From: Oscillatoriales cyanobacterium
GTDB taxonomy: Bacteria; Cyanobacteriota; Cyanobacteriia; Cyanobacteriales; Laspinemataceae
DNA: 64,000 bases
Direction of reading: 5' to 3'
Assembly (NCBI GenBank): GCA_011390955.1
Contig: JAABRM010000031.1
Span: forward strand, 1 to 64,000
Numbering within the stretch: position 1 is the stretch's first letter; each line of letters begins with the position of its first letter. The notes under the pieces were generated by a model, which saw nothing but the letters and a program-made list of their open reading frames with translations, had not been told where the DNA came from and ran no database searches. Positions 34,282-41,345 of the stretch are shown in pieces. Both the position numbers and the translations under genes were made by a program.

Positions 34282-34606
34282 TCGCAGATACAGGGTTTAT
34301 TGTCGCCCTCGCAAATAAATCCGATTCACATCATCAGAAGGTAAAAAATATCTACCTTCAGCATCACAATATTATCATGCCCCAAACGGTTTTAGCTGAA
34401 GTAGCTTCAGCCTTTACCTTACTGCCCTAATTGAAGGTCGATTGGCGATGCTGCGGCGTTTTTGAAGTTAGTTATGGAGTAATTTTTTCTCGTTTATTGG
34501 GTTAGCTATATTCGTGGAAAAAGTTCGGTTTGCTATTAACCGAAATACGGATAAGTTTGATTTTGTTCAATTGCGAAAAATAAGAAATTGGGGAGTGGGG
34601 CGATAA
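34269..34606 (+). pseudogene. Broken VapC/PIN-domain toxin
   Basis: ATG 34269 overlaps the antitoxin end. The product begins VIADTGFIVALANKSDSHHQKV, the PIN core with its first Asp, then IYLQHHNIIMPQTVLAEVASAF with the second acidic residue (Glu of LAEV), and stops at 34428-34430 after 53 codons. Later pieces in other frames (LIEGRLAMLRRF-like near 34430; FDFVQLRKIRNWGVGR ending 34606) look like the frameshifted remainder. The last catalytic Asp pair is lost, so the toxin should be inactive. Confidence 0.65.
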
Positions 34607-34668
34607 AATCAGATAAAATATTAAAAGTTAGATTTTTATATTTGCTGAAGTAAATCAAATCATAGACA

Positions 34669-35868
34669 ATGACAAAAACCTCATCTTACCAAGGGTGGAA
34701 TATCACCGAAGCAGAAAGAGAAATTTATCGCCAGCGATCGCAAGCATCCAGTCTAGCCAAAGTCAAAGCTCTGCGAGGAGAAGGAAAACCGCCAATTCAT
34801 CCGATTAATCAACCCAAACTAAACCCAGACACCCTCATGGCAAAATTAGCCAATAACGGGCTAAATTCACTCTCTTTATTCAGTGGAGGTGGTGGGTTAG
34901 ATTTAGGATTTGACCGGGCTGGATTTAACCATATCGCTGCATCAGAAATTATCCCAGACGCGGGAATAACTTTAAAACAAAATCGCCCGAATTGGCAGAT
35001 ATTTTCTGGCGAAGATGGGAATGTTAAAATGAGGGATTGGCGACCCTATCATGGGTTAGTTGATGTGCTGCACGGTGGGCCACCTTGTCAACCATTTTCG
35101 GTAGCAGGTCGCCAAAAGGGTGAAGCGGACAGCCGGGATATGTTCCCAGAATTTGTCCGGGCTGTTTTAGAAATTGAGCCACGAGCATTTGTCGCGGAAA
35201 ATGTCACAGCTTTGGTAGGAAAAAAGTTTCAGCGATACGTTGCCGAAGTCATAGAAAGTCCTCTGGCTCAAAAATATCATTTAACAAAATTTATTTTATC
35301 GGCTCCTGATTTTGGGATTCCACAAGTCCGCCAGCGGGTTTTCTTTGTCGGTTTTCGAGAGCAAAAAATTGCGGCTAAATACCAGCCACCTCAACCAACT
35401 CACTATTGGCCAGATTTATCGGCAAATACTACTCAGAAAACGGTTCAGCTTAATTTATTAAGCAGTCAAACTTTGCCAGAAAAACGCTGTCTAGGAGTGA
35501 GGGAAGCGTTAGGATTACCGGATATTGGCTTTGATGGGTTAGCCCCAACCATTCGCAGTGGTTTAACCGGCCCACGTCATACCACTTCTATTTTAAGCAG
35601 TGTGTCTGCCCAAAAGGTTTGGGAAAAACTACAAATTTGGCCGAATGGGGTAGCCGCAACTCGCGAAAACGCCCATTTATTTGTAGCCCAAAATAGTCAT
35701 TTTCGTCTATCGGTTCCTGACTGTGCCATCATCCAAGGATTCCCAGAGTCTTGGTCAATTTATGGGGCAGTTTATATGGCCTTGGGGCAAATTGGAAATG
35801 CGGTGCCACCACCAATGGCTTATTGGGTTGCGGTGTCGATCGCTGAGGCGTTATTAAGTAGTTCTTGA
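34669..35868 (+). CDS. DNA (cytosine-5-)-methyltransferase of a restriction-modification pair
   Basis: A 399-residue protein. A ~65-residue N-terminal extension (ITEAEREIYRQRSQASSLAKVKALRGEG) precedes motif I LSLFSGGGGLDLGF; motif IV is GGPPCQPFSVAG with the catalytic Cys near 143, motif VI AENVTAL near 178, motif VIII VRQRVFFVGF near 225, and motifs IX-X CAIIQGFPESW and GQIGNAVPPPMA near the end. The target-recognition region lies at about 235-340. It methylates cytosine in a specific duplex. The convergent gene, overlapping its 3-prime end by 49 nt, looks like the partner restriction endonuclease but is frameshifted, leaving this methylase effectively solitary. Confidence 0.92.
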   Translation: MTKTSSYQGWNITEAEREIYRQRSQASSLAKVKALRGEGKPPIHPINQPKLNPDTLMAKLANNGLNSLSLFSGGGGLDLGFDRAGFNHIAASEIIPDAGITLKQNRPNWQIFSGEDGNVKMRDWRPYHGLVDVLHGGPPCQPFSVAGRQKGEADSRDMFPEFVRAVLEIEPRAFVAENVTALVGKKFQRYVAEVIESPLAQKYHLTKFILSAPDFGIPQVRQRVFFVGFREQKIAAKYQPPQPTHYWPDLSANTTQKTVQLNLLSSQTLPEKRCLGVREALGLPDIGFDGLAPTIRSGLTGPRHTTSILSSVSAQKVWEKLQIWPNGVAATRENAHLFVAQNSHFRLSVPDCAIIQGFPESWSIYGAVYMALGQIGNAVPPPMAYWVAVSIAEALLSSS

Positions 35869-36534
35869 CGGACTAATTCTCGTAACCTTTTAGCATGGTT
35901 GGTGGCGATCCGCTCCCAACCATGAAAATATGAATCGGGAATGTGAGGATTATTTAACGTAGAACCTCTTTGTAATAAATATCGGCATCTATCTTGCAAA
36001 ATAGAAAGCATTGTTTCTGGGGAGTAACCGATTTCCATATCCATTTTATCGCGATACTGCTCCATAGAATATTGTTTTTTTTGTAGCTGGCGAGCTTCTT
36101 CCAATGAGTAAACTTTTTTTTGACCTAGCATTTGATAAAGAATATCTTTAGTGATGAGTGCTGGAACCAACTCTGCCACTTGATAATCTAATTTGATATA
36201 TGCTGCTTTTTCTTGAATCCAAGGAGCCATTGCTTTTGGAGAGCCATATAGGCAATATTTCAGTTTTTTTCCACCAGCTTCATAAAAGCCAAACAACCAA
36301 TGTTTGTTTTGCCATTTTTTAATATGGTCAGGACTAAAATCTCGAACTGTGGTGACAGATGATTTGGTCGTTGACTTTAGTTCAAACGCAAGTTTCTGAC
36401 CAGCAAAATTTAAAATAGCATCGGTGCCACTACGGGTTGCCTTAGCCGGTTTTTCTAGTTGAAATAAATTAATCAGTTCATTTTCACGGCGATTCGCTGA
36501 CGCGATAGCTTCGCTTCACGTCTTGAACAGTCAT
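35820..36534 (-). pseudogene. Restriction-endonuclease-like gene broken near its start by a hairpin repeat
   Basis: The long frame (36215 down to 35820) reads SANRRENELINLFQLEKPAKAT, then SGTDAILNFAGQKLAFELKSTTKSSVTTVRDFSPDHI, then a ~160-residue helical remainder ending NHAKRLRELVRQELLNN. TDAI...LAFELKS matches the D-x(n)-E-x-K nuclease core. Upstream, an ATG at 36534 opens MTVQ and meets a 24-bp hairpin (36499-36522); that frame stops in TGA 22 nt beyond the hairpin, and the main frame has a TGA inside the hairpin. No ATG starts the intact part; only TTG 36296 remains, which lies after the catalytic residues. The family is not identified. Confidence 0.65.
36499..36522. repeat. Short hairpin repeat, copy 3 (inside the restriction-like gene)
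   Basis: GACGCGATAGCTTCGCTTCACGTC: GACG/CGTC outer arms, GA/TC, inner AGC-TTC-GCT. Same family as 10333-10357 and 27744-27770. Confidence 0.75.
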
Positions 36535-36844
36535 ATTGTTGTATCTGGGTATTCAAATAATATTTGGGCAATTTAAAGAAATTAAAAGCAATTTAAGATG
36601 ATTTGTTATACCAAATCCGCTTGGTCACTCGACTGACTATTATAATCCCCCTAAAACGAAAGGACAGAGAAGAGAGAAGAGAGAAGAGAGAGGAGAGAAG
36701 AGAGAAAATTTTCCTCTTTCCTCTTTGATTAGCATCATTAGCATCCTCTATTTTTGGTGTAAAAACTATGATTTAGGAGCAAAAAATCATATTTATTTTA
36801 TGATTTGTTTATTCCTTTACCAGCGATCGCTCCTAACATTTTTT
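36535..36844. repeat. Intergenic region with a period-7 purine array
   Basis: GAGAGAA-type heptamers run from about 36665 to 36707 (roughly six units, one imperfect). A short CT-rich stretch (36708-36728) partly complements it. No gene seen. Confidence 0.7.
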
Positions 36845-37789
36845 TCAAGATAAAATCACTGTTTGGCGGATTTTATTTCCTTGTTTATTGATTTTCCGAG
36901 AATAAATAAATTTAACAAAGAGAAACCAGCCAGACAGAGAAAATATCGCCGGAATGCCCACGCTTAATGCGTCGGATATTTTTTGATTTTTCAGGGACAC
37001 AAACATCCAATGCAAGGCCATGTATCGTTTAATGCTCTCAAATGGATCTAATTTATGCTGATATAATGGACTAACGAGATTATAGATTTTTTCTTTAATC
37101 AAAATATTGGTTTTTAATCGGTCTTTAATGGCCAACTTGACATTTAATCCACCAGACCATAAGGTGCGATAAGCCAGATATTCATTAATAAAGACCGCAT
37201 CCCCATATTGAGCAATTTTTAACCAAGAATCTATGTCATCATAGTTTAAATTAAACGCACTATCCCAGCCCCCGGATTTAAGAAAAGCTTCTCTTTGAAA
37301 AGCTACCTGTACCGGGGTGCCAAAGGGTACTTGATCCATTAGCATTCCATAGTGAATATCTTCTTGGGGGACATAAAAAGCTTTGCCGGGACCATTGGGT
37401 TGAGTCCTAAAGAGTTCTTGTTCATTTTCATTGACTTGAATCGCTTGACAAGAACAAATCACCGCTTGAGGACGTAGGGCGATCGCTTTGGTGAATTTTT
37501 CAATGCAATTCGGGGCAAGATAGTCATCATCATCTAACATTTTGATCCAATCTCCCGTTGCGGCTTTTACCCCAGCATTGACGGTTTCTGCATGACCCAT
37601 ATTCACGGGATTTCTATGATAAATAATGCGACTCCCCAGACTTGTCAGATACTTTTGAGTTTCATCGGTGGAACAATCATCAGCCACGACTAATTCACAA
37701 GGAACTGTTTGGGATAAAACTGATTCAACCGCCCGTCGTAATAGGGATAAACGGTTATAGGTGGTGATGACGACAGTAAATTTAACCAT
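36845..37789 (-). CDS. Glycosyltransferase family 2
   Basis: From the probable start MVKFTVVITTYNRLSLLRRAVESVLSQT the GT-A fold motifs follow: VVADDCSTDET, HAETVNAGVKAATGDWIKMLDDDD (DxD metal site near residue 90), and FQREAFLKSGGWDSAFNLNYDDIDSWLKIA. The C-terminal ~40 residues include a hydrophobic segment (IPAIFSLSGWFLFVKFIYS) that could associate with the membrane. An earlier in-frame ATG at 37837 would add 16 residues; neither has a clear ribosome-binding site. It transfers sugar from a nucleotide sugar; acceptor unknown. No sugar-gene neighbours. Confidence 0.88.
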   Translation of the reverse strand: MVKFTVVITTYNRLSLLRRAVESVLSQTVPCELVVADDCSTDETQKYLTSLGSRIIYHRNPVNMGHAETVNAGVKAATGDWIKMLDDDDYLAPNCIEKFTKAIALRPQAVICSCQAIQVNENEQELFRTQPNGPGKAFYVPQEDIHYGMLMDQVPFGTPVQVAFQREAFLKSGGWDSAFNLNYDDIDSWLKIAQYGDAVFINEYLAYRTLWSGGLNVKLAIKDRLKTNILIKEKIYNLVSPLYQHKLDPFESIKRYMALHWMFVSLKNQKISDALSVGIPAIFSLSGWFLFVKFIYSRKINKQGNKIRQTVILS

Positions 37790-37849
37790 AAAGGAGTTTT
37801 CGATCGAATTTGGTATAAACGCCAACCGCTTAATCATTAGACTTTTTGC

Positions 37850-37918
37850 ACCCCCTCAAAAGCCCCCCTTTTTAAGGGAGGTTGGGGGGATCGATCCATT
37901 ATGAAAGCCAGAATTGTC
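37850..37918. mobile_element. MITE-like dispersed repeat, copy 2
   Basis: A G-rich palindrome (37862-37890) followed by GATCGATCCATTATGAAAGCCAGAATTGTC, the inverted equivalent of the left half of the repeat at 4248-4331. Confidence 0.5.
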
Positions 37919-37996
37919 TACTCATTGGGATTAAACCGGCAGCTATCTGCGATCTGTAAAATATTTTAACTTAATTCGGGTAAATCAGGTAAAACT

Positions 37997-38722
37997 ATGA
38001 TTCCTCTTGGCGATCGCTTTCCATCACGGCAACCCCTAGTCATCTGGGGTATTATTGGCATAAATTTAGCCCTATTTATGGGGGAAATTAACCAGGAGTT
38101 ACAGGGAACTTTGGGGGAATTCCTGACAACTTGGGGGATTGTCCCGGCGAGAATTCATGCGATCGCTACTGATGCCATGAGTAGCAATAACCCCGCCAAT
38201 TGGGTGGCCTTAGTTATTCTCCCGTTGGGGTCAATTTTCTTGAGTTTATTCCTCCATAGTAGTTTTAGTCAAATCTTGGGAAATATGCTATTTTTATGGG
38301 TATTTGGCAAAAGCGTAGAAGAAATTCTCGGTCATGGCCGCTTTCTGATATTTTATATTATATCTGGATTACTCACAGGAGTGGGACAAGTGCTAATTGA
38401 CCCTACTTTAACAACTCCTTTAGTGGGGAGTAATGGCGCGATCGCGGCTATTTTAGGAGCCTATTTGCTCAGTTTTCCCAAAGCCAGAATAGAAAGTATC
38501 CTGCCTTTGGTGATTATTTTTATTCCCGTAGAAATCCCCGCATTTTTTTATTTACTCTGGTGGTTTGTCCAGCAATTTTTTTATGGCATTGGTCAGCTAG
38601 AAATTGCGGGAATCATAAATCAATTTAGCTTGGCTTATTGGACTCATGGGTTAGGTGTACTCATTGGCGCAGGTTTAATTCCCTTGATGGTCAAACGTAA
38701 ACCCGCTACGGCAATTTATTAA
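37997..38722 (+). CDS. Rhomboid-family membrane protein, probably inactive
   Basis: A 241-residue protein with six or seven hydrophobic segments and the cyanobacterial rhomboid layout: N-terminal RQPLVIWGIIGINLALF, then HSSFSQILGNMLFLWVFGKSVEE (normally HxxxxHLxxNMLFLWIFG), then TTPLVGSNGAIAAILGAY, then YWTHGLGVLIGAGL. Active rhomboids have G-x-S-G with the catalytic Ser; here residues 144-147 are GSNG, so Asn146 stands at the Ser position. The His of the last segment remains, but the second oxyanion-side His is Gln. A non-proteolytic relative is likely. TIR-like repeats precede it; it is monocistronic. Confidence 0.85.
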   Translation: MIPLGDRFPSRQPLVIWGIIGINLALFMGEINQELQGTLGEFLTTWGIVPARIHAIATDAMSSNNPANWVALVILPLGSIFLSLFLHSSFSQILGNMLFLWVFGKSVEEILGHGRFLIFYIISGLLTGVGQVLIDPTLTTPLVGSNGAIAAILGAYLLSFPKARIESILPLVIIFIPVEIPAFFYLLWWFVQQFFYGIGQLEIAGIINQFSLAYWTHGLGVLIGAGLIPLMVKRKPATAIY

Positions 38723-38823
38723 TTTATGAATTCATAAATTAATCCATTAATAAAACCAGAAAAAACCATTTTTAATTTGGAATTTTCTGGTGGCTAATTT
38801 CTCCGCAATTAAAATAAAAGCAA

Positions 38824-39642
38824 TTAAAATAAAGCCAGGGTTAACTTTTGCCGATATTCTAGAGTCAGCGGATCGCTATTGCCTAAAATATCAAAAATTG
38901 ACAAAATGGCTTTTCGTGCTCCGTCATCTTGATATTTTCGGTCGGTTTCTACCACTGCTAAAAATAAGTCTAATGCCGCTTTATAGTTGCCTGCGATGGT
39001 AAAGCTGGCGGCTTGAGCAAAAGACCGATCTAAGTCGGTTTCCCCCGCATCAATGGCGGCAATTTGAAATTGAATTAAAGCAGCGATCGCTTTTCCTACG
39101 GGGACAAATTCGGGATTATTCAGGGGAAGATTGGCCAGTAATTCTTGGGCTGATTCTATTTGATTGATAGAAATAAAATATTTAGCCGCATCTAAAGTTA
39201 TTTGGGGATTATTGGGATATTTTTCTAGTAATTTTTGCCACATTTCTGGGGATGCTTCCCCGTCTTTGGTGAAGTTTCCAGAAGCGATCGCGGATAACTC
39301 ATCATCCACCATACGTTTAATATTACATTTGGCTAAAAGTTCTTGCAGTTGGGGTTCTGGTAATACCCCGACAAAGCCATTAATTAACTGACCTTGGTAG
39401 ATAATTTTAACATCGGGAACTCCCTCAATTTTTAAGGCTTGAGATAAATAAGGATTTTGGTCAATATCCACCTTAGCCACCACACAATCATATTCTTTTG
39501 CCACCTTTTCCAGCATCGGCTTTAACATTTGACAAGGGCCGCACCAAGTGGCAAAAAAATCCACAATTACCGGAGTTTCATAGGATTTCTCTAATACTTC
39601 TTGCTCAAAGTCATGGTCATACACATCAATGGAATATCCCAT
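38824..39642 (-). CDS. cnoX: Thioredoxin-TPR co-chaperone (YbbN/CnoX-like)
   Basis: A 272-residue protein. Residues 1-~108 are a thioredoxin fold with an active CGPC site (FFATWCGPCQMLKPM near residue 33) and the cis-Pro loop EGVPDVKI. The remainder is helical TPR-like (MWQKLLEKYPNNPQITLDAAKYF, SAQELLANLPLNNPEF, AGNYKAALDLFLAVVETD, GARKAILSIFDILG). In Escherichia coli this protein holds unfolding clients and passes them to chaperonins; the CxxC is retained here, unlike in E. coli. Start ATG 39642. Confidence 0.9.
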   Translation of the reverse strand: MGYSIDVYDHDFEQEVLEKSYETPVIVDFFATWCGPCQMLKPMLEKVAKEYDCVVAKVDIDQNPYLSQALKIEGVPDVKIIYQGQLINGFVGVLPEPQLQELLAKCNIKRMVDDELSAIASGNFTKDGEASPEMWQKLLEKYPNNPQITLDAAKYFISINQIESAQELLANLPLNNPEFVPVGKAIAALIQFQIAAIDAGETDLDRSFAQAASFTIAGNYKAALDLFLAVVETDRKYQDDGARKAILSIFDILGNSDPLTLEYRQKLTLALF

Positions 39643-39688
39643 TATTTTGCCTCTTAATTGATTCTTTAATTGATTCTAGACTGATACC

Positions 39689-39800
39689 CTCGTTCCCAGG
39701 TTCAACCTGGGAACGAGTTTAAGGGAGGCTCTGCCTCCAGGGGGCTGCTCTTGAGGCTCTGCCTCAAGAGCAGCATTCCCACGCAGAGCATGGGAACGAG
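39689..39800. repeat. Nested palindromic repeat element
   Basis: CTCGTTCCCAGGTT-C-AACCTGGGAACGAG (39689-39717), then GGAGGC-TCT-GCCTCC, then GCTGCTCTTGAGGC-TCT-GCCTCAAGAGCAGC, then CATTCCCA...TGGGAACG (to 39800). The four stacked hairpins lie downstream of the WecB-like gene and upstream of cnoX. It is likely a non-autonomous foldback element. Confidence 0.75.
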
Positions 39801-39825
39801 TCATAGCGAGTCATATCGTTTGATT

Positions 39826-40566
39826 CTAATGACCTAATGTAATAATTGCTTTCCAGGCAAACTGGGGCAACACCAACATTCGGCGCCAACGCCAAGGTTC
39901 TTGATACAAACGATAAGCCCATTCCAAGTGTAACTTATGAGTCCACAACGGCGCCCTAGCTTTTGTCCCCGCCCAAATATCAAAACTACCACCAACCCCG
40001 ATCCAAATTGATTCGGGACAGAGGTGACGGTGTTCGGCAATCCAGAATTCTTGTTTAGGTACTCCCAGCCCGACTAAAATCAATCGAGGTGGCAATTTTT
40101 GCAAAGTAGCTAACAAATTTGCCTCGATTTCTGGAGTCAAATAACCATGTTCAGTTCCCGCTATTTTTAAATCGGGTAATTTTTGTTGCCAAGACTCGGC
40201 GGCTTTGGCAGAAATACCCGGTTTTGCCCCAAAGAAAAACACCGACCAACTATCTGGTTGGGTGGCAGCAATTTTTATCATTGACTCTGCCAGTTCAATG
40301 CCGGGACATCGGCGAATTTTTAACCCTCGCAGCCATAGATAAAATACAATACCGGCGCCGTCAGGAACCACTAATTCTGCTTGGTGAATAATATCCCCAA
40401 AAGCAGGATTTTCCTGGGCTTGCATCGAGATTTCCGGGTTCAGTGTCACCACATGAGTTCCTTTTTTTTGTTCACCCCGTTCAGTCAACCAGCCTACATA
40501 GTCGTCTAATAAGTGAACGGGTATCCCTAGGACAGAAGATTTTTTGAGCATTTCTGAGTGTGACAT
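39826..40566 (-). CDS. WecB/TagA/CpsF-family glycosyltransferase
   Basis: A 246-residue protein (GT26): VVTLNPEISMQAQENPAF near 42, LVVPDGAGIVFYLWLRG near 66, RCPGIELAES near 85, SVFFFGAKPGISAKAAESW near 110, LILVGLGVPKQEFWIAEH near 160, and GVGGSFDIWAGTKARAPLW near 190. These are the conserved blocks of the enzyme that adds N-acetylmannosaminuronic acid or N-acetylmannosamine to a lipid-linked sugar. In cyanobacteria the product is a surface polysaccharide of unknown type. C-terminal EWAYRLYQEPWRWRRML is typical. Confidence 0.93.
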   Translation of the reverse strand: MSHSEMLKKSSVLGIPVHLLDDYVGWLTERGEQKKGTHVVTLNPEISMQAQENPAFGDIIHQAELVVPDGAGIVFYLWLRGLKIRRCPGIELAESMIKIAATQPDSWSVFFFGAKPGISAKAAESWQQKLPDLKIAGTEHGYLTPEIEANLLATLQKLPPRLILVGLGVPKQEFWIAEHRHLCPESIWIGVGGSFDIWAGTKARAPLWTHKLHLEWAYRLYQEPWRWRRMLVLPQFAWKAIITLGH

Positions 40567-40654
40567 TTTTCAGAAGGTCTTGTTTTGGGTTGTTCATCTA
40601 TTTTATAATGTTATGGTAAACTCGATTGATTTTTTTAGATGATTTTTTATATTT

Positions 40655-40747
40655 TTAGGACTTACGCAAAGATCGGATTTATCCGCTATATATATTGAAC
40701 GGTGGGCAATGCCCACCCTACATATAATGTCAATGCGTAAGTCCTAA
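40655..40747. mobile_element. 93-bp MITE with 14-bp terminal inverted repeats
   Basis: TTAGGACTTACGCA (40655-40668) and TGCGTAAGTCCTAA (40734-40747) are perfect inverted repeats. The interior has the palindrome GGTGGGCAATGCCCACC (40701-40717) and no ORF. Ends of this kind are shared with cyanobacterial insertion sequences that could mobilise it. Confidence 0.8.
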
Positions 40748-41060
40748 TTTTTTCAAGAGTCAAAAGTTCATCTGCTTTTTGAATATGCTGAATTACTAAC
40801 TTGGTTTTTCCAACTTTTTTATAAGCCGAACCTCGAAAGCGTAACGCACCATTGATTAAATTTTAGTAAAAAACATTGGATGCCATAGGATACATCAGGT
40901 TATTCTATGCCAGAAGTTGAACATTGGACTGATTTAACATCTGGTATATTGCGGATTTGTTTAAGGATATCTTTCCCTTGGACGCGATCGCGCATTTAAT
41001 TTGTTTTGACTTTGTTTAATTCGCCTCTCCCATTTCGCCACCCAACGGAAATCTCAGAAA

Positions 41061-41275
41061 AGAAACCCGGTTTCTCAACCCCGGCGATCGCCCGTTTGCC
41101 CCCCGGAAAGAAACCGGGTTTCCATGAAAGTGTTGGTTGAGTGACAGAGATTATATAAAGAAACCCGGTTTCTCAACCCCGGCGATCGCCCGGTTGCCCA
41201 AAAGGAGAGAACCGGGTTTCTGGGACAATTTTGGCAATAAATCAGAAATTTTAGAAAAGAAACCCGGTTTCTCAG
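41061..41275. repeat. Cluster of GAAACCSGGTTTC repeats, including a ~65-bp duplicated unit
   Basis: Unit one (about 41057-41121) and unit two (about 41156-41221) share AAGAAACCCGGTTTCTCAAC, then CCCGGCGATCGCCCG, and end with an inverted ACCGGGTTTC. A fifth palindrome is at 41258-41273. Each unit is itself a foldback. Confidence 0.75.
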
Positions 41276-41345
41276 CTAATTTTATGCTAGATTGGATTTC
41301 AGACCTCAAATGTGCTTTGTTGGTGATGTTTAGAACACAATTCCT

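Larger units (their letters stand above)
40567..41345. other. Intergenic region with a MITE and a repeat cluster
   Basis: It holds the 93-bp MITE (40655-40747) and a cluster of GAAACCSGGTTTC repeats (41061-41275). Between them (40750-41040) I see no convincing gene; a 31-codon ORF at 40908 has no supporting features. Confidence 0.55.

Noticed and set aside
40908-41000. 31-codon ORF starting MPEVEHWTDL
   Set aside because: No ribosome-binding site and no support on either strand; possibly a gene relic but too short to name.
41061-41275. Regularly spaced repeats considered as a CRISPR array
   Set aside because: The repeats are self-complementary foldbacks of a dispersed family, spacing is irregular, and the intervals are themselves repeated.
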